Notes: generated by a model not told the origin, from the sequence alone. A stretch of 64,000 nt of DNA from Aspidapion aeneum (GCA_963576565.1 OY755038.1:142080558-142144557), one strand, 5' to 3'. Counted from the stretch's first letter, positions 23,815 to 34,345 are shown. Translations and numbers: made by a program.

Positions 23815-24120
23815 TGTAACGAAGTTACTATTTTTTTTTATTGTTTTAATTAATTTTCTAGACTATTTAAGCTCAGACAGTTAAAAAATATTTTTACTGA
23901 AACCTGACTCAATTTTCGCTTATTAATTTTGTTTCATATTTTCCGAGGAAAAATGCCGTTTTGACATATGAATGTCATTAAAGCCTTTCAAAACGTTTGT
24001 TGCAAAAAGACTAGATAAAATAATATTCCGAATAAGTCAATCCACGTTCATTTTTAAAAACGTGGTTGGGTTTCATTCGGTTATTTCCGTTGGTTCTCGA
24101 TTTGTAGCCGAGCTCTAGCC

Positions 24121-24127
24121 TATAAAA
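24121..24127 (+). promoter_or_regulatory. TATA box in the long LTR
   Basis: TATAAAA, within CTAGCCTATAAAACAG, is followed by a GC-richer stretch with a CATACGGGGATTCG segment about 25-30 bp downstream, where transcription could start. Confidence 0.45.
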
Positions 24128-24370
24128 CAGTAATGCCTTCGCCCATACGGGGATTCGAGATTTGTTTCTCGTTCGAGCACAATGTATAGGTGGTACGCGG
24201 TGTGTGTAGATGTCGACCGGTTTCTGGTAAGAATGGGATTTATAAAAGAAACCTCGTTTTAGTCAAAGTTTTTATAATTCTATTTGATGTGAATTTATTT
24301 TGAACCGTGCAAATTACTTGTTTGTCCTTTTCCGATCCCAGGATTTCCCGTTAGTATCTTACATGTTTTC

Positions 24371-25330
24371 TGGTATTTATTAATTTTCTTTCGCAAGAAA
24401 ATTAAGAAACAAATCGGGTTTATTACTTGTGGGCTGCAGGTTCGTCACCAAGTAATAATCATCCCGGATTTGACACACCAGTTTCCCTTGTCCTGGTTTT
24501 TATTATTTTTGTTCTCTTTCGAGAAAGCAAAAATGATAACAAAGCTATCGATTATATTTCGTGGGCCGTATGTTTCGTCACCGACTTATAATTGTAGCGC
24601 TTTGCTAAACCCCCCGTCCTCGGTTCCCGTTTCCCGTTTTTTTTTATTATTTTTGTTCTCTTTCAAGGAAGCAAAAATGATAACAAAGCTATAGATTATG
24701 TTTCGTGGGCCGTATGTTTCGTCACCGACTCATAATTGTAGCGCTTTGCTAAACCCCCGTCCTCGTTTCCCGTTTCCCGTTTTTTTATTATTATTTTTGT
24801 TCTCTTTCGAGGAAGCAAAAATGATAACAAAGCTATAGATTATATTTCGTGGGCTGGATGTTTCGTCACCGACTTATAATTGTAGTGCTTTGCTAAACCC
24901 CCCGTCCTCGTTTCCCGTTTTTTTTATTATTTTTGTTCTCTTTCAAGGAAGCAAAAATGATAACAAAGCTATAGATTATGTTTCGTGGGCCGTATGTTTC
25001 GTCACCGACTCATAATTGCAGCGCTTTGCTAAACCCCCGTCCTCGTTTCCCGAATCCCATTTTTTTATTATTATTTTTGTTCTCTTTCGAGGAAACAAAA
25101 ATGATAACAAAGCTATAGATTATATTTCGTGGGCTGTATGTTTCGTCACCGACTTATAATTGTAGCGCTTTGCTAAACCCTCGTTCTCGTTTCCCGTTTT
25201 TTATTATTATTTTTGTTCTCTTTCGAGAAAGCAAAAATGATAACAAAGCTATAGATTATGTTTCGTGGGCCGTATGTTTCGTCACCGACTCATAATCATC
25301 GCGGCTTTGTGCAGCCAGCTCTCCCGTTTA
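24371..25330. repeat. 140-bp tandem array, six units plus one diverged
   Basis: The marker TGATAACAAAGCTAT recurs near 24534, 24676, 24822, 24959, 25101 and 25238. Each unit has TTTTTGTTCTCTTTCGAGGA and GCAAAAATGATAAC around a small hairpin, then TTTCGTGGGC and GTTTCGTCACCGACT. A diverged unit starts the array at 24371. It lies in the R-U5 part of the LTR-like block. Confidence 0.85.
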
Positions 25331-26263
25331 GATAAAACCTGGTATTTATTAATTTCTTCCTAATTCTCTTTTTATTTTTCATAATTAACGATTTTTTTTT
25401 CTGTCACGATTATTGCTTCGTTATTGCCACGTTAGACCCGTGTCCCCGCGACCTTATAAACTTAAAAGTTGGTATAGTTAAATTTGTATCCGTTTCTTTT
25501 GTAAATAACCTGTTACCTGTTACCGTAAGACATATATGCTCTCACCGTAAATTAAACCTGTTAAAGTGGTACCACATTCCGTTTCTATTTGTAAATATTC
25601 TGTTTAATTTTTCTTTCCGTTTCTTTGGTACATAACCGACATGAACCGAACCGAACCGCGAGACATATATGACCCGACCAGTCCTGTGAAACTTCAAAGT
25701 TGGTAAAGTTTCGTTTTCTTCCAGTTAAATAGTCGTAAATTTGTAAAATTATAGTATGTAATTAACTACCAGCTGTTTAAGAAAATCTTTCTCCAATTTT
25801 TTTTTTATGTTGGGAAAAGTCTTTTTGGGGCAAAAAGAAATCAGTATTTAACTAACGTCCATCCGATCTAATCGGACCTAACCAGATTTGTTAAATCCTT
25901 TTGTTAGAGTTCCGAGGTGATAAGGCGTTGAGTTTTAAGTCCTTTTTCATAACTTTCACTTTTTTTTTAAATACCTAACTGTCTGTGCTAGAATAGCGCA
26001 AACAAAGTAAACTGGAGTTTTTTTTATTTGACTTGATAGAAATAAGGCATTTATAGTTTTGTTTTATTTATTAAGTTGCATATATTTAGTTATTTTCTTT
26101 GAGGGTTTGTACCACTAAATTAAAATGACAAAATACACATAAACTAGTATTTATAGAAATTGAGTTTTTAATGAAATTGTAGTTTACTTACCTGGTTATT
26201 CTCCACTGTTTAAAAGCATACCCGAGAGGCAAGGGAGACTCTAGGCTCCCTTATTTCCTAGAG

Positions 26264-26274
26264 TGGCGCCCGAG
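26264..26274 (+). other. Primer-binding site (tRNA-Lys type)
   Basis: TGGCGCCCGAG matches the start of the PBS at window position 15. The similarity ends after about 11 nt. The leader is cut off about 50 bp on by the P-like transposase sequence. Confidence 0.5.
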
Positions 26275-26440
26275 GCAAAATTTCGATCGATTCTATCCCT
26301 CGAAATCCCAGGATTGAATCGAACGAAACCCTGGGACGTCAAAAGTAGGGGAAAATTCGTTAGATGACGAAACCCTTTTACAAATTAGATCAATAACTCA
26401 GATTTGGAATAAACTTCAGGATAAACTTTTATACCTTCCA

Positions 26441-27223
26441 ATGGGTTCTTTCAATCAAGATCCTCTAGAAAATACTTTTGGAATTATTAGGCAGCACGGA
26501 TTTCGTAATGTCAATCCCACATGTTGGCAATTTACAGCAGCTCTAAAAACTATTCTTGTAAGTAAAATGAGTGTTCCTTTACGAAACAGCAATTGTCAAC
26601 CAGATTTCTGCGACAACCTATCGAATTTCGCACAGTTTTTAGATAAGCAAATTGCCAACAAAGTGGAGGCTAAATCTCGACATCAGGTCAAAGAAACCAA
26701 TATTAGTCAGGATGTTAAGGATGAAGAGGATATTGTTCAAGATGTTGACTGGGAATCATTTTACACTGAGGATAATTTGGCTACTCCATATGTAGCAGGG
26801 TGGTTATTGCGTAAAACCGATTTTGACAAAGATTGTGAAGCATGTAAAAAATCATTATTTGCAGAGACCACTGAACAACAACACTTATTTGTCACATTTA
26901 AAGAATACGACGATCAAAAAAGGCTACTCTATGCTAGCCAAAAACTTTCTAAAATGTGTGACTTTTTGCATGAAAAGGTATAGGAATTTTTAAACCTACA
27001 TGGTCATGAACTTTTATTACAAAAAACTTTTTTATTGAAATTTAAAAATGAATTAAATGCTTTTCAGTTAAATTGTCCAAATCACCCATATGCTTATGAG
27101 TCTTTTATTAAGCAATGTTTAAGATTAACCATTTATAAATATATTAAAGATAACAAGTTTGCTCAAATTAATAAAGAGTCTACTTCACTAAACTGTATTG
27201 TGAAAAAAAAAGAGATACTCTGA
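26441..27223 (+). pseudogene. P-element-like transposase, C-terminal part
   Basis: P-type transposases (THAP9 family) cut and paste DNA with an RNase H-like domain. This fragment has the typical C-terminal motif NQDPLENTFGIIRQHG followed by NVNPTCWQF and, later, a YVAGWLLRK block with a Cys pair (CEAC), as in P-element C-terminal domains. The frame is open from 26318 and closes at a TAG at 26981-26983. Translation then continues in the same frame to 27221-27223 (FLNLHGHELLLQ, then a block with CPNHPYAYESF), so a single nonsense codon interrupts it. The N-terminal THAP finger and most catalytic residues are missing. The upstream edge abuts the LTR element leader. Confidence 0.75.
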
Positions 27224-27531
27224 TAATCAGTAAATACTCTTGTTACTTTTTGTATAGGTATATATGTATGTATGCTTTTTTCTAAGCTAAACTTTATACT
27301 TTTTTAGATTTAAGTTTTACTTATTGTAATTTTTTAAAGAAACTTTATTTAAACATTTTTTAAACTTTTTAATAAGCATTTTAGTTAAAACATATTAATT
27401 ATTATTATTAATAAGGATTCTATTAGTCTGTATTTTTGTTATTATTATTAAGGTTTTAGTGTTTTGATTTGTTAAAAATATCTAATTAAAATTTGCTTTT
27501 CAGGCTAAAAAAAAAGGAGTTCATAAAGTTC

Positions 27532-27951
27532 CCCAGTATTCGCAAAAACGTGACATCAATGTTACACGGCATTCTCATTTTATTTTACATTGATGTAACT
27601 TCTACTATAACATTGATGCAACATGCAGTTCTAACATTATTTGCAAGTATTTATTGACATTTACTGAACATGTTTTAAAGATTATTTTTTTGTAACATGT
27701 TGTCTGAATTCGAATAATCTTTAAAATATGTCATCTATATGTAAAAATTGATTGTTGAATAAATGTCATAATAGTTCCAAATAATGTTATAAATGAATGT
27801 TGCCTTAAAGTAATAGTAGAAATAACATAAATGTAAAATAGGAATTTGATACATTAACGTTGTTTGCCACATTTAACATGATGTCGACATAGATGACACA
27901 TTATATCAACATACACTGTAACGTTAATGCCACGTTTCTGTGCTGACTGGG
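27532..27951. mobile_element. 420-bp MITE with 35-bp imperfect TIRs
   Basis: The left end CCCAGTATTCGCAAAAACGT and the reverse complement of the right end, CCCAGTCAGCACAGAAACGT, match and continue through GACATCAATGTTACA / GGCATTAACGTTACA. The inside has many ACATTGATGTAAC-like inverted and direct copies. No coding capacity and no clear target duplication. It lies about 300 bp after the P-like fragment. Confidence 0.7.
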
Positions 27952-29519
27952 CTAATGGCGCTTAACGCAGTAAAACTTTCCTACCAATCTACCATAGCTA
28001 ATTTGTGATTATTACTTTTGTACTTTTGAGAATTAAAATATGCCAACGTAAAGTGTTAGTCAAAATTTAAAAAAAAAGATAATGGTTATAAAAAGACATT
28101 GACATGACATAACTCGACTCGATAAGAATCCCCAAATGATGAAACATTTTAAAATGAAAACTGATGGGGATTCACCTAAACTGTTTTTGAAGTTGTTATT
28201 ATTAAACTTAAAGGTAATTTAATTTAATCCAAACAAACCTTTCTAAAAATATAGAATTTTTAACCAAAAAAATTATAATAATAAATTCTTTCTCTTAGAT
28301 ATAACCACTTAAACAATGAAAAAATATTCATATATGTAATAATGTAAGCTTTTAATACTACTAGTATAACGAACTTTATAAACCTTGAGCCAAAATGGGT
28401 TATATAATGTTTTTGCAAAAGAAATAAAGTATAAAAAGCCTTCTGAAGTTTCTCAAAATATATCTAGTAGTAGTAATTCTTTTATTTTTCGCAATTTTGA
28501 CAATAAAATTTTTAAAAATAAAATGTTTATTAACCATACTTTTTGTTTTATTGCCTGTATAGGTACCAATTATATAATTTATCTAAATAAAAAAATAAAT
28601 AGGTTTTTGTATCCCAATGAAAAAAATATTAAATAAAATTTCTCTGATCTCAGTGTCAAAAAGTCAATAATACATAGACTGTAGTAAGATCTTTGATAAC
28701 GTAGATTTTTGACACATGATATTTCTCCAAATGCTGTGCAACATGACTTAACTTTAGCAGATATTTTTTAACAATACAAGGGTTTTGGTCGATACTTTAT
28801 ATTTGTTGTAACTTTTTTTTTGTATGCTTTTTTATTTTGATTTTTTCCCTAAAGTGGAAAAATAATCCATGAAAGCTCGGATGTTGTAGAAAAAATATGT
28901 AAATATAAGGTATTGATCACAATCCAGATATACTTAAAAACTAATTGCTAACAGTGGTTATCTACAAAACTAGAGCAGTTATACTTATATCGGTAATTTT
29001 TTTAAAATAAGGGCTGGTATATTAGGCAGCCTAATGCACAATGGACAAACTTAATTTTATTTACTCTTCTGTTTTCTATCCACCTTCTTAGTGTTGTAAG
29101 ATCTAAATATAAAATAGCGCAATATATTTTTCAATTGTGCATTACGTTTCTGACTAAACCAGGCTCCAAATCAACAGTTTCTATTAGCTGTTTTCAAGTA
29201 ATATACAGGGCGAATTTTTGACTACTAAACATAGAAAATATACACTGCGATTTTATTACTACGGAAGATAGGAAATTCATATGCCATGAAAAAGCTAGAC
29301 TTCAAAATCAATTATTCCCCTAAAAAATATATAATTATTTCTGTTCAAATTGTTTGTCATGTGTCATGTCGCTGCATTAAGTATATAATAATTTTGACCG
29401 AAATGTCATAACAAATAATACTTGCTATGGACCATTCCCAAAAACATTTTTTTCATTACATGTAAATTTCCTGTTGCATAGTAAAAAATTTGCACTGAAT
29501 ACTGTAACCCATTTTGTAT
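27952..29519. other. AT-rich spacer, nothing recognised
   Basis: No motif, TIR pair or convincing ORF was found. The 83-codon frame at 28385-28636 is AT-biased and looks like chance. Confidence 0.5.
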
Positions 29520-29534
29520 TACTTTTATTGCATA

Positions 29535-30155
29535 ATAAGTACAATAAGAAGGAAGAGCAAAAAAATATCAAAACACAAAATATTAAAACCACAAAATATC
29601 GAAACTACTTTTAATCATATAAAATATGGAAACCACAAAATATTGAAACCGCAAAATATCAAAACTACAAAATAACAAAATATTGAAAATACAAAATATC
29701 GAAAACACAAGATATCGAAAACAAAAAATATCAAAAATAAATATTTTGAAAAGTTTACGTAACCTGACCCTAACATAACCAATCCTACCCTAACCTAATC
29801 TAACCAAACTAATTCTAATCTGAACCGAACCTAATCAAATCTAACCTAACCAATACAAACCTAACCAAACTACAACACTGCTTATTAGGTTTGGTTGGGC
29901 TTGGTTCACTTTTGTTCGGTTCAGTTCTATTTTCAACATTTTATAATTTGGATATTTTTTAGCTTCGATAATTTGTGTTTTTGATATTTTGTAATTTGAT
30001 ATTTTATGTTTTCGATATTTTGTGTTTTCAATATTTTGTATTTCCATATTTAGTATTTTCCATATTTTGTAGTTGTAAATTTTTTGATATTCAATATTTT
30101 GTGTTTTTTTCAAAAATTATTCGCTCTTCTCAATAATAATCAATAATACATAAAG
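29535..30155. repeat. Foldback with CCTAA-like core
   Basis: The left arm (about 29550-29745) is a run of AAAATATCGAAAACAC-type units. The right arm (about 29930-30135) is the same in reverse complement (GTTTTCGATATTTTGTG). The outer tips GAAGAGC / GCTCTTC also pair. Between them, 29757-29880 is a degenerate CCTAACC/CCTAATC stretch, like the insect TTAGG telomere repeat. Confidence 0.7.
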
Positions 30156-31068
30156 GATGATTGGTAAGCAAAAATGGGTTATTATAATGTTTATTATATA
30201 AAAACCATTTAAAGTATATAAATGATAGTGGCAGAACTACCATACAGCAAGAAACAGGGTTTCAAAGGAGCTCGTGCTATGTAGGGGGAAGGGCCACAGT
30301 GCTCCCATAGCATTAAACTGCTTTAACGATTTTTTTACATTTTGCTGGGAATGAATGATACTATAAATGTTTTTTTTACTGTGAGAATGCTTTTTAAATA
30401 CAACTTACCGTAATAAAATTGAATCTTCAGTGACAGAACTTCAAAACTTAAGTCCCTCAGTAATCAAAACTGAGTCCCATAGTAAATGAGTGATAGAAAA
30501 ATTTTTGATATTGATCAGCCCTGCACTAGCAGGTGTTGCTGTATAGTTGTTCCACCACTGCTCGTCTTGCATTTTAGTGCAGGGTCTGCCCTGGGAAGGG
30601 TTTTAATTTAGTGAACTGTCTGTCCTGAAACCTACTTTAGGTTTGAAAAGTGTTTATTCTGTAATGTGTTATAGTTCAGTGAAGTGTATTTATCTATCCC
30701 AGGGAAGTGTTTTAGTTTACTATTTTTCCTGATACTAAAATGACAATATCACATTCTATATAAATGTATCTTTATTAGTAAAAAACTTGGTAAGTATTAT
30801 AATTTGTTTATTAATTAATTTTCACATATTTGTATTTTGCTGTAAAAAACTTTGTTTTTGTTTAAGTAATTTGTTTAGAACCATTCCATATAAAATGTTG
30901 GTAGTTTTTATCAATCTTGTAAGAAAAAATATTGTCAATAAAGATTTACTATTTGACGATATTTTTCTGCAAATTTGAAGAAAAATTATACCAAGATTTA
31001 GATGGAAAGGTCCTGAAAAAATTACATTTTAAACAAATTTTTATTTTTTTTTACAAAAATTGTACCAT
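30156..31068. other. Spacer, nothing recognised
   Basis: AT-rich. A 63-codon frame at 30787-30978 is hydrophobic and AT-driven with no known motif. Confidence 0.5.
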
Positions 31069-31178
31069 CAACAGCTGATTTTCACTGAACAGCTGACATT
31101 CACTGAACAGCTGATTTTCATCGAACAGCTGATTTTAATTAAACAGCTGATTTATTTTGACAGAAACAGCTGATTCAT
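31069..31178. repeat. CAGCTGA tandem array, left part
   Basis: Six copies of CAGCTGATTTT(C/A)A at about 18-20 bp spacing. The array resumes at 33257 after the TIR element. Confidence 0.85.
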
Positions 31179-31916
31179 TTCTTTAAGAGTGCGTTCGAGT
31201 AGGCAACCCGGGCGCCCCGAGGTCCATTTTTCCGTTCGAGTTGACGCTCGGAGCACGCCCTTTTGCGTTCGAGATGCCACCGAGCGAACCCTCGGGGCAC
31301 GCTCGATATGACCCGAGCTTGAGGATGGAGAAAAGCGGGCGTATTACATAACCCTACTTTTTATACTTTTAAACTGTTGTTTACCTTTTTTACGACTGTT
31401 TTCTTACTGTTTTTTTGTCAACTAAAATACATGGACGCAGTTTAGTTTGCTGTAGAATTATGTATCCAAGATTCGAAGGAGGAAGAGGAGGAAAGACTAC
31501 CAGGGTGGTCCAAATTTGCCGCGATGCGGAGCGCTAAAAATTATCCGCGATTGCCCAGTAAGGCTTTAACCATCGGACAGCGGGTCTGTTTCCAAGTTCT
31601 GGTGGGTATATAATGGCAAAGCGGCGACTTTAAATAAGGGTACAGAAAAAAATCGCGTAGGAAAAAAGCGCACAGAAAATATCCACACAAGAAAAGAGTG
31701 CACACATAAAAAAAACCACACGCACTAAAAGAGCGCACTGGAAAATTATACCTAAAATGAGAAGTTTTGGCTAATAAAATAATCATGAAATAAAATAAAT
31801 AAATTATCTTAACTTTGCCCATAAAAAGAGGGCCGTTATATTGACTATTTCCTTCAGAAAAATATTGACCAATAAAATCAATTTGACTGGCAGATTTGGA
31901 CAAAAAGGGAACGAAT

Positions 31917-32032
31917 TACAGCGATAATTTGCACTAGAACAAATTATCGGTAATTTGCACTAAAACAAATTATCGGTAATTTGCACTAGAGCAAATTATC
32001 GGTAATTTGCACTAGACCAAATTATCGCTGTA
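31917..32032. repeat. 116-bp inverted-repeat unit with 26-bp repeats
   Basis: TACAGCGATAATTTG at the left and CAAATTATCGCTGTA at the right are exact reverse complements. Between them lie four copies of a 26-bp unit (AAATTATCGGTAATTTGCAC). It looks like a minute MITE whose interior expanded. Confidence 0.75.
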
Positions 32033-32468
32033 TTTTTGCAAGCCCATTTTATTTAAACTCATTTTTCAAACTTTTGTCGCTTTTTTTCATCTATGTACAG
32101 AGTGATCCAAATTGGATACTTGATAGGCGCCCATTTCCAGAGGAGCTAGAAAAACATATGTTACGAGCCCGAATTTGGTAAAAAACACTGAGCTCTGCCA
32201 CAAACTACCTGTCAATATAATAACAACAAAGGTAGAGGGAAATGGGTTAATTATACTATTTCTACACAAAAATACTGTAAAAATACGTATGTTTTTCACC
32301 TTTTAGATAAAAAATTGTCACTTTCACCTCAGAGCAAAAGTAAAAAATTAGGGTTAAATACTACAGATCATAAATAAAAATAATACAGATCTTTTATTAA
32401 AAAAAAATTAATGCTGGGTTTATACAGATAAAAATTAAAATTAAAATAAAAGTTGACTATGAGCCTGG

Positions 32469-32615
32469 CCTTAAATTACGTAACGCTCTATGGGGGGAGG
32501 GGGGTTTGGCCTTGCGTTACACTCAATGCTTTTTAATGATATTTTTCTTGAAAATGCGTTACGAGTGGGGAGGGGGGCTTAAAAATCCTGAATTTTTGCG
32601 TTACGTAATTTAAGG
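32469..32615. mobile_element. G-run MITE, copy 1
   Basis: The ends CCTTAAATTACGTAACGC and GCGTTACGTAATTTAAGG are reverse complements. Inside are two G-rich runs, CTTGCGTTACAC and AAAAATCCTGAATTTTTGCG. Two more copies lie at 47301 and 47477. Confidence 0.75.
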
Positions 32616-33256
32616 ACGTTCATGGCAATCGGTGTAGGTGTTTATACAGAACCAGAAAAAATAAAAAGTTGGCCAATTTTCAACTTTAATCAGTTTAATC
32701 TGAAAACAGTTTTTATCATGTGCGTGATTGTGTCACCTGACATTTTGTTGTTGTTTTGGTGTAGAATTTTAGTTTTTTTAAGTTTTTTTTGTGTTTTTAG
32801 AACCCTTTAAAAAGCCATTAGTTTAACACAAAAATACTTATTTTTATTTGCCCGTATAAATAGCTAAATATTTTTATTTTAATTTTTGTTTTTATTTATT
32901 TTTTTTTTCTGTATAAACCCAGCATAAAACCACCATAAAAAAAACAAAAACTTGGAAGAGTCTATAAATAAACCGCGTGATCAAAGTGTCTTTTTATCCC
33001 TCAACAAATTGTAGCCTTGCTAGACTCATGTATAAACTTAAAGGCGATTTTAATCTAGGGTTTTTTATTGACAATCAATATTAAATTGCAACAATAAACA
33101 AAAAATTTCTGCCGAAAATTTAGGGTTACAAGTTTGTAACCGGTGAATGCCTTTTCCGTTCGAGTAAAACCGCGAAAACCAGGGCGTTCAGTCCGTGACG
33201 TCACTACGCCCCGCTCGCTCGACGGGTTTTCTACTCGAACGCACTCTTAGAGAGGG

Positions 33257-33362
33257 ATCAGCTGATTCATTTTGACAGAAGCAGCTGATATTTTTTTAGA
33301 GTGATATCAGCTGATGTATTTGAATAGATATCAGCTGATGTATTTTGATAGATATCAGCTGA
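33257..33362. repeat. CAGCTGA tandem array, right part
   Basis: Five CAGCTGA copies, the last three within a GATATCAGCTGATGTATTTTG-type unit. This continues the array of 31069-31178 beyond the TIR element. Confidence 0.8.
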
Positions 33363-33460
33363 GTCCAGGGGAGATTGATCTAGACAGAGAACAGCCTTCT
33401 CTCTTTGTGTTGTCAAGGGTTTAACACGTAGTTTGCATTTCTTCCCTTTGGTGTTCTGTG

Positions 33461-33861
33461 TAGAGATGGGCCAACCTGCGATTTTGGTGGAGCAGTGACA
33501 AGACGTGACTGCTCCAGTCGCGTCACGGTGACAAATAGCAGTGATTTTTTGGAGCAGTTTAACCAATACACACCTATATGGCGAAATCGCAATCTAGAAA
33601 ATTGTTCCTGTGCTGCCGCGTAGACGCGGCGCAACAGACGGAGCGGGCGGGCATTGCGGGCAAACAGTCACTGTAACTGCTTGGGGTACTCGCGATCGTG
33701 ACTTTACGCTGCGACGGAAGCCGGTGCGGTGATGACGTGGGGTTTCGGTCGGGGCGTCAGTGCCAGGCTGTGACAAAATGTCACTGCTATTTCGTTCGGA
33801 CTGGAGCAGATGGTGACTGCGACAGACGAGTCACAGTTCGTGAAATCGCAACCCACCTCTA
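33461..33861. mobile_element. hAT-type MITE, 401 bp, 8-bp TSD
   Basis: It is flanked by the exact 8-bp duplication GTTCTGTG (33453-33460 and 33862-33869). The ends TAGAGATGGG and CCACCTCTA are imperfect inverted repeats of the hAT style, and GCGATTT / AAATCGC and CAGTGAC / GTCACTG are paired further in. It is GC-rich compared with its surroundings and has no transposase. Frames of 60-100 codons on the - strand are not genes. Confidence 0.85.
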
Positions 33862-33906
33862 GTTCTGTGCCCCTTGGTGTTCTGTGCTGTTAATCTTACT
33901 TAAAAA

Positions 33907-34043
33907 ATGTCTGGAAAAAATACTTTACAACTAGATGTTGAGACGCTATTTAACGAAAATAGTCTCGAATATGTGGTCAAAATAGAAAAGATGTTAGAGG
34001 CAGAAATTGAATACAAACGAAGAGATTTGCGTTCCATGGTTGG
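33907..34043 (+). CDS. Cog1: COG1-like first coding exon
   Basis: COG1 is a subunit of the conserved oligomeric Golgi tethering complex, which handles retrograde vesicles at the Golgi. The exon encodes 45 residues plus two bases and ends in GG/GTAAGT, a strong donor. The pattern matches the COG1 N-terminus as known: an LFN..S.E.V..IE stretch, then AEIEYKRRDLRSMVG, corresponding to the family's EIE-K--ELR-MVG just before its GERYRDLI block. The split Gly codon would be completed by exon 2. I could not find exon 2 downstream, so intron 1 must exceed the window or the exon is orphaned. The ATG follows a short leader with the hAT MITE 45 bp upstream. Family call by recall, not by search. Confidence 0.65.
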
Positions 34044-34154
34044 GTAAGTAAAGCTGGATTTAGAGTTCCCCAAGGAGTTCCCTAACGTAAGCTGTAACAA
34101 CTGAAAATTGTTTATTTTGCACTGCTTAAAGGCCACTTGACATGGAGCAAGAAA

Positions 34155-34345
34155 CAAGGGACCCAATCTTCGAGTGCTTGGAAAAATTGCTATTCTTGAA
34201 TGCCACTCAAACGCCATTTCCGTGTACGACTTTTTTTTCGACTACACTACTTGGCAACGCTGCTTTCGTATAATTTTGGCCAAACTAACGCCGGTATGTG
34301 CGCCTAAACTTGCCGCGATGAAGTAAGGTTGACAGTAAATTGACA
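34155..34345 (-). mobile_element. Fragment of a PIF/Harbinger end
   Basis: This matches the reverse complement of 57915-58142, the right end of the large Harbinger element, including GGACCCAAT, the TTGCTATTCTTGAATGCCACT block and ACTACTTGGCAACGCTG. About 60 bp near the tip are deleted. It sits about 110 bp after the COG1-like donor site. No second end was found. Confidence 0.7.

Larger units (their letters stand above)
23815..26263 (+). mobile_element. Long LTR-like block between PPT and PBS
   Basis: It starts TGTAAC after a polypurine tract and is followed at 26264 by TGGCGCCCGAG, a tRNA-Lys primer-binding start. That frames an LTR of about 2.45 kb on the + strand. A TATAAAA box lies at 24121-24127. 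The 3' boundary is uncertain because the expected terminal CA is not visible; a short ACTCTAGG/CCTAGAGT inverted repeat lies just before the PBS. A PPT on one side and a PBS on the other would mean internal sequence on both sides of one LTR. Confidence 0.5.
31186..33247. mobile_element. 2062-bp TIR element with TA duplication
   Basis: It begins AGAGTGCGTTCGAGTAG and ends with the exact reverse complement, CTACTCGAACGCACTCT. TA flanks both sides (31184-31185 and 33248-33249). Extra CGTTCGAG copies near both ends (about 31231, 31265, 33158) look like subterminal binding sites. Both ends are GC-rich, while the middle is AT-rich. No transposase: ORFs at 31541-31903, 32087-32299 and 32622-32810 show nothing recognisable. 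A TA duplication would fit Tc1/mariner-like or related superfamilies, but the family is not determined. Two smaller inverted-repeat elements lie inside. Confidence 0.75.

Noticed and set aside
24371..25330. CRISPR-like array
   Set aside because: Units of about 140 bp are nearly identical over their full length with no variable spacers, in eukaryotic TE-rich DNA. It is an ordinary tandem repeat.
28385..28636. 83-codon + strand frame
   Set aside because: Starts at a non-ATG codon and is dominated by Asn/Lys/Ile/Phe, as expected in AT-rich DNA.
33267..33776. Three - strand frames of 60-99 codons
   Set aside because: They run across the hAT MITE and its inverted repeats with no known motif.
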